Below are positions 23,833-35,972 of a stretch of DNA of 64,000 nucleotides, in pieces. The stretch's first letter is position 1; each line of letters opens with the position of its first letter. The translations under genes and the position numbers were made by a program. This stretch comes from Phycomyces nitens (Eukaryota; Mucoromycota; Mucoromycetes; Mucorales; Phycomycetaceae). The DNA is taken from positions 1,984,001 to 2,048,000 of the forward strand of contig JAHRBC010000004.1 of the NCBI GenBank assembly GCA_022702545.1. The letters are read 5' to 3'. The notes beneath the pieces were generated by a model. The model made no database searches. It was not told the DNA's origin and was given only the letters and a program-made list of their open reading frames with translations.

Positions 23833-25515
23833 TTATTTCAAATTCATATCAAGAGCTTCACCCCAGGAACTAACGACAGAAGCACCAATATGGCTCTTGT
23901 CGGCAGCAGGTGGTTCTGTCCAGAATTTGATCTTTCCACCATTCCAGTCATTTAATACAGTTCTTGCAACCAAATGGGTGTCTGAAATACCACCCTAATG
24001 TTTGTGTATTACAAGTAAATTAAATCAATGCATAATAATAACCGTACATGTGTATCAGCACTTACCTTTCTAAGCTTCCCCCACTTTTGTGCGAGCAAAG
24101 TCAAGAATTCATTTGCGTTCTCAAAATAAGGTACATCGTACATAGTCATCAGTTGTTCTTTGGGGCATCTGGCCACAATGACCTCAACTATACAGAAACC
24201 CTGGTGTTTAATTTTCATAAATGTATTTAAAGGGTTCTTACCTGGTGTGATTGGATCTTCGAGCAACTCAACCTTGATACAGTTGCGCAATGCAATCTCT
24301 GCATCTGTCCTGCCATCCTGTCCCTGCTGCGCAAATACGATACCTGGACAATCGAGCAACTTGATGTTCTTATCCAGAGTAATCTGCTGTGCAACCTTTG
24401 TAAAGCCAGGTGTAGAACCAACTCCACACACCTTGGAACGCTTGAGAGAATTGATAACAGAAGATTTGCCAACATTTGGGTAACCAATGATTCCAACTGT
24501 GATTGATGTCTTCATGTTCACACTGCGGCAATAGTTCTTTAACAGACTGACGAGCATGTCAGCACCCAAGCACTCTGAAGACTTTAACAGATCCTCGGTA
24601 GCCGCATCAGTAGCCACACTAGAGTGACCAAGATTACGGCGTTGGTTCTGTGTAGATGCCTTGAAGGCAATGGTTGGGTATTCGTTCCTTAGGTACTTTA
24701 GCCACTTGTCAACATTCTCCTTTGGAACCAAGTCTTTTGAAGGATAACATGTTAATAATGTCAAGCTTAACACCAAACACTTACCAATCTTGTTCAGAAC
24801 CAGAATAACCTTCTTTGACACGCCACTGTCCATGATCAAACGTTCAACCTGATGAGTACGTGTACCGATAGGATCGCGTGCATCAAGGATCTCCAGCACA
24901 ACATCTGCATTCTCCAAGACCTTTCTGAATTCACGATAATAGGCCTTTCTCGAGTTATCCTTGTGACCGGTTGCCGCTGCATCCTGCTGTGTCTTGTCTA
25001 CTTCCAGGATTGGTTCTTGTTCATCAAATGCATTGCTACGTGTCTCTGCATTACGGACCATATCCATCAATGAAGGAGCATCCAACATCATTTCCTCATC
25101 CACATCCAAATCCGCTTCCACCTTTACATTCATAGTTGAAGACGGTTTGCTTTTATTCTTGGCCATATGTCTCTCAAGAGCCTTTATCAAACATAGTCAG
25201 TAGATATTTACAGACTTTAGCAAAGACTTACGGCTTTTTTCTTATTCTGCTCTTTCAAAAGCTTCTTGTCCTTGAACTTTTGGAGGTTAGGAACACCGAG
25301 ATCCTTTTTTATTTCTAAAGATAAATTAGATTAGATCATCGATCGATCAGATCAATAATGTCAAAAACAAAAAACAAAAAACACAAAAAAAAACTTACTG
25401 GCTCCATTGAGCTTAGGATTTCCAGCCTTCTTTTTTCCCTCTAGATAATTACAAAAAAGGATCAGTTTCTGTGGACGCCGAAATGAGAACCAAATGACTT
25501 ACTCAAGGCACCCAT
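23833..25515 (-). CDS. Nucleostemin/GNL3-family nucleolar GTPase (Grn1/Nug1-like)
   Basis: Circularly permuted GTPase of the nucleostemin family, which acts in 60S ribosomal subunit maturation and export from the nucleolus. Seven exons on the minus strand: 25515-25503 (13 nt), 25440-25399, 25314-25232, 25181-24785, 24733-24242, 24187-24066, 23994-23833, giving 436 residues. The basic N-terminus (KGKKKAGNPKLNG, then KDKKLLKEQNKKKAALERHM) is nucleolar-signal-like with coiled-coil character. Permuted G-motifs occur in the expected order: DARDP, then NKID (G4, formed across a splice), then GYPNVGKSS (G1), GSTPGFT (G2) and LLDCPG (G3). The C-terminal domain has MYDVPYFENANEFL and GGISDTHLVARTVLNDW, as in the family. 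All exon joins are in phase. Confidence 0.93.
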
Positions 25516-27590
25516 TAGTAATAATCGATCAAGCTTCCTTTCCTCTATCGCTCCGCTTATTGTTGCTTTATTTACAGTGAATCCAATAAGCAATGTTGCA
25601 GCCAATCAAAATCGATTTTGCATTTTTAGAAATGAAATTATGATTGTGTCCGGGTCGGCCACCCACACAGTTCGGTCTGAGCTAAAGGACATGCTTAGGA
25701 TTTGAGGTCGACCATGTCCCACACTTTTGTACCACCATTGAGGCGATTGCATTTGTACCTTGTTATCACAATTTTGAATAAAACAGTTCTTTTTTCCCAT
25801 TAAGTCTGTATCTGGGGTAGAGGACATGGGTCGCTCTAGTCATTTAGCATTGTCTGTGTCGGTTTAAGAACCTATGTATCTGTAATAGTCTGTATCCTAT
25901 CTTCGGCTACTCCTGTTTGCCTCATCCGCATTCCCCTCCAACAACCGTGCGTAAAGCTCCATTTTCCATTTAAAGGACCTCTAGTTTAGACCGCATTGTA
26001 ACCAAAGATTCACCAGCAACCACAATATTACAAAAAGTCATATTTCTAGAAATCATGTCGCCAAGGATTTTTTTTTGGTTATAAAATATGAATCGCAAGT
26101 GCTTCTTTTGCGGACGGTTTCTTTTCAATTTTTACAAATCAACATGAGCAGAATACTTTTATATAAAGATTAATAGGGAAATATAGTTGATGAGGATGGT
26201 TGTCCTGAACCCATTACCTCGTTGATCAGAATGAATTCATCGTAGAGGCGATTGTCGCTCATTCTGTTACCTGTGAAGTTTCTAGTGAATCTTTTACGGG
26301 TTTCCCAATTCTTGTAGAAAACGTAAAACAAAAAACATATAAAGACAACAAATATAAAAATGTATTATGCTTGATATATCATAATATAAAGCTCGAGTTT
26401 TTTTTAAATCTAAAGATTGAAAAAAAAATGTGCAAGAGTTTGTCAGCAGTAGCAAAACAGTTGGGATTCATATTCAAGCTGCTCATAGGCGAGTTCAACA
26501 ATATAATGTGTGTCCTGTAGCATTTTTGAGGATTGTGAAATTGAAAAGAAAAAGAAAAAGTGTATCTTGACCAAAGAGCATGAGACAACCATTGTCAGCT
26601 TGATTGATACTAATCCATCTGGGACTGTAGTTGAAGCGATCAACTATATATTAAAAATATTCAATATTCACATGGCTTTATACAGCACTGTTTATGACTA
26701 TAAAAGTGAATTCAACCTTGTCTGTTGAAAGGAACAGCTCAGTAATGAATGGGGCCAGACATAGAAAGATGATTGAAATAGAAGTTGAATTTCTATGGTT
26801 ATTAGTGGGAAATCGTCTGTTATTTTTGAGTTGAAAAAGTATACATTATGTAGAGATGTGATTCCTCTACTTTTTCTCTGCCATTCAGAGACCAAAGTAA
26901 GGAATAGATGGTTGTCATAACAGCAATCAATGTTTTCGCTTGTAAATAACATAATATATTATTCAATCCAAACAGTAATGATTTTGACATCTTGTTTAAA
27001 CTGTATTGAACTTTCGTTGGCAAGCTATCTAAAATATCGATTGACTCAGTTGGAGTCTTTGCTGATTCACAGCTTATTGTTATACTAACAGTCAACCTTG
27101 ATGGATTTCAGGTTTTGGGACCTTTTTTTTTTTAATTCATCAAAGTCTGTTGGCAAGCAATGAAAAAAGACGTTTGGAATAGTAAAAGTGATTCTAATAT
27201 GTGGACTGCAATTCATAAAGAGTAAAGAAGTATTGATAACTAAAAATATACCACAATTGATTAATGCGTAATCTTGTGAATCTGTTGAATCAATTTACTA
27301 GAGACATACCATAAGACAAGAGTTGTAAAAAAAAAAAACTATCTGAATTGCCAAATGTCTCCAATAGCATTGCCCAAGTCCATAATCTTCTGGCTAGGCA
27401 TGATATCCTTGGTGGACTTTAAAATCCCCACAAAAGCCATAGTCACAAAAACGCACCAATGCCTCTTCGAATCCCAAACCGCAGCAAGACAAGTCTTTAC
27501 AGACCCAACCTTTTTTACGCACCTATACACCAGCATTGATATTCTGAGCTGCTCAAATAGAGGACAATTCATTTCAGTTATCAATAAATA
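25516..27590. other. Intergenic region with a Tc1-like fragment
   Basis: AT-rich DNA upstream of two divergent genes. No intact gene. A transposase fragment at 26530-26728 is listed separately. The last 250 bp precede the ASCC2-like start and probably contain its promoter. Confidence 0.5.
26530..26728 (+). pseudogene. Fragment of a Tc1/IS630-like transposase DNA-binding region
   Basis: The frame reads LTKEHETTIVSLIDTNPSG, then TVVEAINYI and a STVYDYKSEFNL-like ending. This resembles the second helix-turn-helix region (LTxEHxxxLxxLIDxNPS, STVYxxLKxEFN) of Tc1-like transposases common in Mucorales. It starts after a lysine run and stops abruptly at TGA, with no catalytic part following. A decayed fragment. 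Confidence 0.4.
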
Positions 27591-29834
27591 ATGATTAGCT
27601 TTATTCCATTTCCTCGCCACACAAACTCCATTCCAGATCCACTCTGGGCAGATGCCAATCAAGTCTGGACAGCCCAACTAAACATCCTTTTGGATGCCTC
27701 GGACCAAGAATTCTCTGGCGAATGGCTCAATAATACTAAGCTTTGTGCCCTTGTGGCATCGATTCTCGACATTCAGATGGATAAGAACCGAATCGACCCT
27801 GCATTGTCCCGGTCTGTATTTGTCCTCTACGTACGCGCTGCTTCCTTGCTAGCCAACAACCATATCGACCTTGCCACAAGTCCTCTATTCTCATCCGGAC
27901 AGCTCTGCAGCTTTGCAGCCGTCTACCACTCCTCTAACCCAACAGTTGTCCGCCAGATATTCTCCAACCTACTTGATAATAGTCCACTGATCCACAGAGC
28001 CATAAGCGAATCCCTGGTTCTCTTGACTGATTGTCTGGCCGGAGTGCCCGAAGCAATTGCCAGCCAACCCAAAGCACACGCCCTCGAAAGATCCTTTGTA
28101 GTCTCTCGCCTGTTGGATGTGTTGGTGTCTTCAACCCTGAATGTCGACAATCTGGAGAGAAACATCATTGAACAAAAGATCCTAGAGTGTCATGGCAATA
28201 TCGGGGCCCTGTCAAAGACCGTTTCGGTAGAATCCAAAGAACATCCGTTCTTTTACCACCTCAAGTATGGATTGGTTTCCACATTCAACAGTCTGATGGA
28301 TCGGCTCTTCTTTTTACCCTTGGGATTTGTCACAGATACTTGTGATCCCTCCCAGCTGGTTGCCTGCAAAGGGCAGTTGGAGGACAAGGATGAGATTGTC
28401 GATCGGTGGAGCAAACATATACTAGACATTATAGAAAAAGATGGCCTGGAAGATGGAAAGAGTGCTTTTGAGGACGCACCGATGATTATGGATTGGGAAG
28501 TTGCGTTTTCTATTACCAGAAAGTTGGAAATCGTAAACAAGTCATTGTGGAATGGGGAAGATGATCGGATAGAATTTCTGAAGATGTCCATGGAGCAAGT
28601 CAGAGATACTATCCGAGGAATTCCCCACTGGCACCGTGTTGCATCAAACAAAATCGCCAAAAATAAACTTCCAAAGACAATAAGAAAAGATAGAATTGAA
28701 CCAGCAGTTGATTCTGGTGTGGAATACATGTCCAAGATCTCTCAAGTGTTGGATGTATTTCCAGATCTGGGTGAAGGATTCATTGAAGCATGTCTAGAGG
28801 CCAACCAAAACGATCCAGAACAGGTGGTAATGCAGCTGCTAGAGGACAATCTTCCTCCACATTTAGCTGGTTTGGATAGATCATTAAAGAGGTAAAATGG
28901 CCAGATGAACCATGGGACTGATACTAATTAATGGGACTATAGACAACCGATAGACGCAGCTGGTCAAGAACAAGAACCTGATGATATAGATGACTATGAA
29001 AACGAAAGCGTGTTAAACTCACGCCGAAACATCTTTGACAATGACGAGTTTGATATGCTTCGACACAGTGTTGACAAGTCAAAGGTTCACCTTGGAAAGA
29101 AGGCGTAAGTTCGGCTACCAAACAGATGTGGCTACAGTATGCTCAATAATGTTGATAGAGATGTAACCGCAAAGTCAGTTATGGATGACAAGAGCTTTGT
29201 GGACAGCGAAAAGTCAAATCTCTTGAAAAGAGTGGTCAACATGTATGAGGATGACTACGACGACACCTATGATGATGTCGACTACGCTGGAGGTGCAGTT
29301 GATTCTGGTGCAGTAGAGGACAATGAAGATGTTATAAAACCTAAAAAGGAGAGCGTCGATCCGAATATTCTTAATGAGAGTGATCTAGTCCACTGGTTCA
29401 CAAGTGACCCCGAGAGTCTCTCACGCTCTCCTGTAGTGCGTAGGTCGGCCAAGCGTGCAAACATGCGAGAAAAGACTGGAATGACTGACGAACAGCTGGA
29501 AGGCTGGGCAGTTATGTTTGCCAGAAATGTAAGTAGTATATCAAACCTGTTTATCTTTATGCTAATCTACTTTTTATGTACATAGCCTCGAAAACAGCGC
29601 ATTCTGGACAAGTATGCCTTGTTTGATGGCAGCCAGACCGAAGTGGCCCCTCAAGTGTCAGAAGCACAAAAGAAGGAACAATCAAAAAACAAAAACGACA
29701 ACCGGCCTCCACCTACAGAGGCCAAGGACAGATCTTACAAGGCCAAGAACAAGGCTAGGTTTGCAAATCACAACCGTAAAAAGATGTCTGATAAAAAGTT
29801 TGTGAGGGCTGGTGTGTCTGGTCCAACTGACTAG
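27591..29834 (+). CDS. ASCC2: ASCC2 / Cue3 (Rqt3) homologue, CUE-domain protein
   Basis: Homologue of activating signal cointegrator complex subunit 2. In yeast the counterpart Cue3/Rqt3 is part of the RQT complex that splits ubiquitinated stalled ribosomes; the CUE domain binds ubiquitin. Four exons: 27591-28891, 28943-29104, 29138-29528, 29586-29834, giving 700 residues. The N-terminal ~360 residues form the helical ASCC2 domain (FIPFPR start, LADxAQVW-like, NPTVVRQIFSNL). The CUE domain is at about 385-425 (ISQVLDVFPDLGEGFIEACL). An acidic linker (DDYDDTYDDVDYAGG) follows, then the family C-terminal block around NPRKQRILDKYALFDG and a basic tail (RSYKAKNKARFANHNRKK). The third intron splits the conserved AR(N/D)PR motif in phase. 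Start is the first ATG, just before the conserved N-terminus. Confidence 0.9.
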
Positions 29835-30071
29835 AGCAGCTCTAATAAATAAATAAAAGTGTTTGGAGGACAAGTAGCCAAACAAAAACACAATCGGATA
29901 AACACTTTTTAGCTTGACATTTATAGATATAGATATATGTATACATCTGTGTGTGACTTGTAGACAGGTTCACTGTGCACGTTACTCATAGTGTCATGTC
30001 AATAGTATAAATACAGAGCCATAAAAAAAAGATTAAAAAAATAATATGGATGGCTTGCTTTTGGCCAACCA

Positions 30072-32095
30072 ATGCAAGACTCAGTCTCCCTCACAGTAGC
30101 CTATGTCCTCGGCGGCCTCACTCTCTTTCCAGCCATTGCCATACTCATCCTGGTAGTCTTGTCTATCCAGCATAGGAAAATCCTGATTCCTTTTCGCAGC
30201 ACTGTCTTGGGTGCAGGCCACAAAAGCCAGGCTGCCAAGACAAGTGGTCTATTTTTCCAGACCGGCTGGGTCGAGGCAACTTCCAGTCCACAACGCCAAT
30301 CTAGAACTATCAAGTACATGTTGAACAGGTTGCTCTGGGATAATCAATCCACAAGCTACTATGCAGTGCTAAAATTCGATACCCTGTTTCTGTACGACTC
30401 GGAGCAGCAGCTGGATTGTCGGCATGTGTTTGTGATCCACCAGCACAGTGTGTACATGTACCCACCTGGCCTAAAGGACCACGAACTATTTTCCCGTCCA
30501 ACCTGTATCCGCCTTACGAACTCCAAACAGACATTGTACATAAACTGCAGCCGTAACATCGACAAGGAAGACTGGTATCTCGCCTTTGTAAATGCCAGCA
30601 AACTTCACGATAAACCACACCGGACCGCTCATCAGGACTCCACCAGATTCGACCAGACGGCCATGAATCACCTCTTGGCCACAATCCACAGCGATGAACA
30701 CCATTTCCAAACCCAGTGGCTCAATTCTATCATTGGCCGCATTTTCTTTGGCCTCTACAAAACAGATACCCTCAAGAGCTTCTTTCACAACAAGATCTGT
30801 AAAAAGATTGAGAAGCTTAATGCCCGTCGACCACCCTTCCTGGACACCATTCATGTTCGTTCGGTGGATCCTGGACATGGTCTGCCTTATTTTACCCAAC
30901 CTCGATTGCTCAAACTCAGTCCCAGTGGAGAGCTCATGATGGAAGTAGACGTGGTATACGGCGGTGGGTTCCGATTTGATATCGAAACAGTACTGCGCTG
31001 GAAATACCTGGACGGCCTGCGCCCCTTGACCGTCAATATTGTTCTGGCCATGACCCTCAAACAAATCAAAGGGAAACTTCTCCTGAAGATCAAGGAACCA
31101 CCCACCAACCGTTTTTGGATTGGGTTTTACGAGATGCCGAAGATGGAGTGGATAGTCGAGCCACTTGTTTGGGACAAGAGGGTTGGGTTTTCAATGGTTG
31201 TAAAGGCCATCGAGACCAAGATTCAAGAGATCATAGCCGAGACGATGGTTCTGCCCAACATGGACGATTTCGTCTTTTTCCCCTCAAACAATGCAGGTGG
31301 TTTGTTTGAGCCTTTTGCGGATAATGATTTATTGGCTGTCGATCGTTCGGAACATCTTGCCCCAACAGAACCAATTGTGAAGCCCGAGCTGTCTGTCCTT
31401 TCAACAGACCCAACCAACCTATTGGACCACACGTTCTATACAGATGAAGCCCTCTGGCTACCTGAGAAAAACATTTTGCCAGACCTATTCTCAGGTTCCC
31501 CTGAGATGCAAACCCATTATGAACTCTTTGGCTCTCAGCTTGTGTCTGATGCTTCTTTGAATCCCTCAAAAGTATGCACATCGGCCAAAGTACGCCGATG
31601 GTTTAGAATCTCTAAAAGTGAAAAAGGCAGCTCGGTCAAGCCAGACACACCTGGTAATGCATCTTGATTCTATTATAATTAGCATGTTTTTTTTTAAAAA
31701 AAAAGCTTACATTCTCCATATCTTATTCAGAAAACGACATGCTGTCCAGCCTATTGCCAAAAGGGCACCCACTTGAGCCTGCAGGGTTATCTTCAACTGA
31801 CAGCAGCATTGATCTTTCAGAGGATAGCAAGGACGGGTGGACTAGTAACAAAATACTCTTATCACACCAGAGGTCTTTTCATGCTCCAAAGACAGTGGAT
31901 ATACACATTGAAGCCGATAGTGGAAGTGTGGTTGCTTTTGCCCGCGACAGTGAATTAGAATCAGAATCTCCTCAGGGCACAGGCCGTTTCCGATCAAAAT
32001 CGCTTGCCCTCACGGTAACCACCCAGGTCAATATCTCCCGCAGGGTGTCGACTCTAGTGCCATCTAAAGATATGATAGACTCCAAGGAAAAATAA
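30072..32095 (+). CDS. ER membrane-contact lipid-transfer protein, PH plus SMP domains (Nvj2/TEX2-like)
   Basis: Predicted ER-anchored protein of the Nvj2/TEX2 group, which carries lipids between the ER and vacuole or Golgi at contact sites. Two exons, 30072-31653 and 31731-32095, give 648 residues. Residues ~7-32 form a single hydrophobic anchor (VAYVLGGLTLFPAIAILILV). Residues ~60-190 are PH-like (YYAVLKFDTLFLYDSEQQ to EDWYLAFVNAS). Residues ~200-400 form the SMP domain (WLNSIIGRIFFGLYKTD, the LPYFTQPRLLKLSPSGELMM strand region, RFWIGFYEMPKMEW). The C-terminal ~130 residues, mostly on exon 2, are low-complexity and Ser/Asp-rich, as in yeast Nvj2. It starts 237 bp after the ASCC2-like gene on the same strand. 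Confidence 0.88.
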
Positions 32096-33918
32096 AAAAA
32101 GGGGAGGCTGAGCATGTAATTTATTTGTATATATACAAAAATTGACATTATTTATCCAGTATAAATCGACAAACAAGCAAATAAAAAAAACAATATAGAA
32201 ATAAAAATATATTTGGATTCGAGAAAATTGGTAATTTCAATCATTATAACACTTTGTATTCTTGGATTTAATGAGCTTTATCTGACTTTCATGCTGCTTA
32301 TATATAACCTAGTGCTTTCCGAGCCATACAATTCTAAAAATAGAGTGTTTGAGAACCATGGTTGTGTGAAACTCTAAAAACGCGATGTAAAGATTATCAA
32401 CCACCAAGAATCTCTGATCTATAAACAAATATGGTTGAAGATGGGTTGCTTTTTATACAAGAAAGTAAAACAAGAATGGGAGAAAACAGTTTTTGGTATC
32501 AATGAGCTCTCACATGCAAGTTACTTATTTCGTCTCATTTTTGGATTGAAACTTGGATCGAGAGAGTGAAATTGTCTGTGCGTAGATGCACATATCCAGA
32601 CAAACACAGGGTAACTACAAAATTATTGCGCTTTTTTATTCTCAAACATACTTGTCAATACACTCGTATTTCTTCTTCTTTTTCTCTATAATCATTTTAA
32701 TAGACCTCTTCCTAATTAAATAAAAAAAAGCCAGGTTGTAGTAATTACAGAGTACTCCGTTACTAAAAAATGGAGCGTTATTGCTATACATAACTGGTTT
32801 ATCATTTACTAGGTTTCATACACGTTTTAATGATAACCAAAAAAAATCACGGGCTATAATCGAAAAGCATTACAAGACCGAGTCTGCTAAGCAAAAGACT
32901 TTTATTTATAGTTGAATGGCATTTGTAAATGATTGTTGGGGTAAATGTATAATATCACTATGGGAAAAAAAAGACCGGTTCGAGAGCAGTTTTGCGAAAA
33001 CCGGGTTTCTTATACATTTTACATTTATAGACTGTTGAGTATCTCTGCTTTATTAGAGCTATGCAGTGCATTTTCAATACACCGGTTACACCTAGGATTT
33101 TTTATTGGTGCTAATTTATGTAATCCTTGGCCATTTAACATTTTTAATTGGACTGAAGTATTTGGTAAAATAGAGATATTAAAAGGGTCGATAGAAAATA
33201 AAGTGAGACTTTGAGGTGTGGTTTTTAATGAGAGATTTTGAATAGTGTTTTTTAGACAAGTTGTTTTGACTGATATTTTCTATCTCTTTTATATCTTCTT
33301 GTGGATAAACTATCTTTCTGGTATTCCTGCATCTTCCTGTTCTCTTCCGAGAGGACTTCTTTACTACATTGTCTGATTTGATTTAAGGAAGTGCATTGGC
33401 TCTCACTACGAAAAAAAGGTCTGGTTTTTTGAAATCGGAGATTTATTTTTGGTCTACTGGTTTTTTACCAAATTTTGGCAGGCTGGTCAATATCAATTGT
33501 CAGTCATGTCAATATCAATTGTCAGTCTTGTCAATCTTTATTGGCGCACTTTCTAATAGTTATTAGTAATGTAGAAAATAAGGATATAAAAATCAACCTA
33601 TTCAGAAAACTTGCACTACTTTCGAGACCCAGATATTTATTTTTTTCATTCCTTGCTTTTCTAAAAGATGAAATTAGTACTTTTAATTGAAAAGAGGATT
33701 TAATTTATTAAGTACTATGTTATATCAAATAAACCCCTTTCAATTTAAAAATAAGGGATTTATTTTGTTAATACTATGCTCTTTTTAATGATGTTTATAT
33801 TGCATTCCTGACTGTGTTATCTCTTTATTGAAATACTTGTGATAGCCAGAGAACAGTATATATAGAGTAACATTATAGATTTTTCTTCTATCAATTATTT
33901 ATTAAAATATTATCAACA
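32096..33918. other. Intergenic region with a short tandem duplication
   Basis: AT-rich. A roughly 23-bp unit containing caatatcaattgtcagtc is tandemly duplicated at about 33486-33532. Open frames at 32945-33214 and 33475-33690 are hydrophobic and unrecognised, and I do not call them. The 80 bp before 33919 contain a TATA-like atatatagag. Confidence 0.45.
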
Positions 33919-34775
33919 ATGAGCAACACAAACACAGACAATAGCGAGTTAATCAACACTCCTGAAATAAACACTGGTAAATTATCAAAGTTTATGAGGT
34001 GTATCTCTCTTTGAGTATATCTTATAATGATTGGCTATATTTACTTAATGTATATTTAACAGGTTCACAACAAAGGTCAACCAAAAAGACATACAAGAAG
34101 CTCACACAAGAGCTTCTTGATATTTTCATGAATTCGTATGTCAACTGTGACCAAAGCATCCGCGAGGCATCCAAAACAATTGGTATCTCTGAAAGAACGA
34201 TGCATAGATGGGTCAAGCGAATCGAGGATAGCCCTGGTGGGATGCCTGTCCTAAAGAAGAGAGGAAGACCCGTTCATTCCCAAATAAATGAGCAGCACCT
34301 TGCCTATCTGGAACAGGCCATTGAAGAACGAGGCAAGTTGATGCTTGTGGTAATTCACGGGGGAAAAACAATAGAGAGAAAATAGACAGTAAGTAGATAC
34401 TTTGAGACTGTATATAAGCTTGTCTTTATTAAGATACAAAATGTGCCGTTCTTTATATACTCTTTCAATGTGCTGTTGCACTAACTCTTTGACTTCCTTA
34501 TATATGTGGTCTTTTACCACATTAAGATATTATATATGATAAGCTTCTGAGCTTCACGTCTGTGTTACTATTATTCTGATGCATTGCTATGATTCCTTTA
34601 TCATACTTTATTAGCTCTCAGCTAATCTGCACTTATAGCTTTTGTATATGTAAAATATACACTGATAAGGCTGGATCACCACAACGCTCATGGAGTTGTC
34701 AAACAAGCTGCACGAAGAGTTCCCTGTGGACTTCCCTGAAGCATTGTCTGTTTTTACAATAGGGGTATTCAGGTA
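33919..34775 (+). pseudogene. Tc1-like transposase DNA-binding gene split by a solo LTR
   Basis: Starts MSNTNTDNSELINTPEINTG, with a GT-AG intron 33977-34062. A homeodomain-like helix-turn-helix follows (QSIREASKTIGISERTMHRW), then a GRP hook (KKRGRPVHSQINEQHLAYL). At 34345 the frame is broken by a 338-bp solo LTR. Beyond it, from about 34684, the same frame resumes (MELSNKLHEEFPVDFPEA), fitting the second helix-turn-helix, and runs to a stop near 34774. No catalytic domain follows. So this was already a partial or degenerate transposase, or a domesticated DNA-binding fragment, before or after the LTR insertion. Confidence 0.7.
34346..34683. mobile_element. Solo LTR (338 bp) inside the Tc1-like gene
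   Basis: Begins TGTGGT and ends ACCACA, a perfect 6-bp inverted terminal pair with the TG...CA ends of an LTR. Flanks are atgct (34341-34345) and acgct (34684-34688), a 5-bp target duplication with one mismatch. The host reading frame continues once the LTR and one flank copy are ignored. No internal retrotransposon genes remain, so it is a solo LTR from intra-element recombination. Confidence 0.75.
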
Positions 34776-35304
34776 AAAGTATTTTGTTTATTTTGCGGGT
34801 GTGTCAAGGCCTGGTGCCTGTAGGCATATAGGCCACCCATGAGAACGAAAAGAATAATTGAAAATATAAAAATAAATAATAAAAAAGAAACCCCTAAATA
34901 CTGGGGGAAAAGAAATAAGGTATAAGAACAAAAAGAAAAAAGTTTTTGTGTTTGACATGGCATGACAGAGAGAGAAGTCAGCGAGAAGGAAAAGAGAGCA
35001 CAGAAAAAACCCCAGTGGGGGAAAACGGCTTTTAAGAAAGTAAATAGATACATACAGTGGGTAAGAATACAGGCGAAATAAATATATAGAGAAGGAAAAA
35101 AGAATGAGATGTCAAGAATCGAGAATAAGTAACTAGGTACTGACAGCACCAAGATTGGGAACGGATTTCAGCAAGGATCAGAACTCTAAAGAGGGATCCC
35201 CTTTGAAACTTGGACAATCCATTTATGAATCTGATCGCACAACAGAGCCAAGAAATCTTGACCATACTAAGCACAGCTTCGGGAGGATGCAGACGGGAGG
35301 GGTT
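34776..35304. other. Repeat-like non-coding sequence
   Basis: A-rich sequence with GC-richer patches (gtgtcaaggcctggtgcctg near 34800; gggaacggatttcagcaagg near 35157) that look like LTR or leader fragments. I cannot define boundaries or duplications. No gene seen. Confidence 0.35.
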
Positions 35305-35503
35305 TGAGGTAGATTAGGGTTTTAGAGAACTAGTAGATACTGTGAGAGTGTTATTTATTAAAGAAAGAATATTATGGTGGTTTATATACTTATTATTCTA
35401 ATTCCCTTTTAATGTAACGTCTATTGTGTAATGGTCGGTTATAACTGTTGAAGTGTGAAGTGTATGTGTGTCTGGTGTGTAACTGCTCCTGAGATGTTAA
35501 CCT
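35305..35503 (-). repeat. Truncated extra copy of the gypsy LTR
   Basis: 199 bp nearly identical to the first 199 bp (plus-strand reading) of the LTR at 35504-35781. It lacks the last ~79 bp, including the terminal accaca, and abuts the full LTR directly. It arose by tandem duplication or recombination rather than insertion, since no target duplication separates the two. Confidence 0.8.
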
Positions 35504-35781
35504 TGAGGTAGATTAGGGTTTGTAGGGAACTAGTAGATACTGTGAGAGTGTTGTTTATTAAAGAAAGAATATTATGGTGGTTTATATACTTATTATTCTA
35601 ATTCCCTTTTAATGTAACGTCTATTGTGTAATGGTCGGTTATAACTGTTGAAGTGTGAAGTGTACGTGTGCCTGGTGTGTAACTGCTCCTGAGATGTTAA
35701 CCTGCCAGGGTCATTAGCAAAGAGGAACCGGAGATCGGTTGTGGAGTCTGTATTTCACTCAGCTGTGGTGTGTATACCACA
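35504..35781 (-). repeat. 3' LTR of the gypsy element
   Basis: 278-bp terminal repeat matching 42150-42425 with few differences (for example gtcggttat versus gttggttat). Ends follow the TG...CA rule on the minus strand. Adjacent to the polypurine tract. Confidence 0.9.
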
Positions 35782-35972
35782 TTACCCCCTTCCAGGTTGA
35801 ATAACCGTTTCGCAGAGGTTGAGATACTTTGACTGAAAGGACCGTGTTAGCGTCTTGTGCGTTTGCTTTGGCATGTAGGTGTATGCTGCGTGTTGTGGCG
35901 CTTGCTAATGTACATTGCATTGACTGTGCGTGTCTGATTTAATAGTGTCTTGTCTGTTGGTGTTGTACCAAG

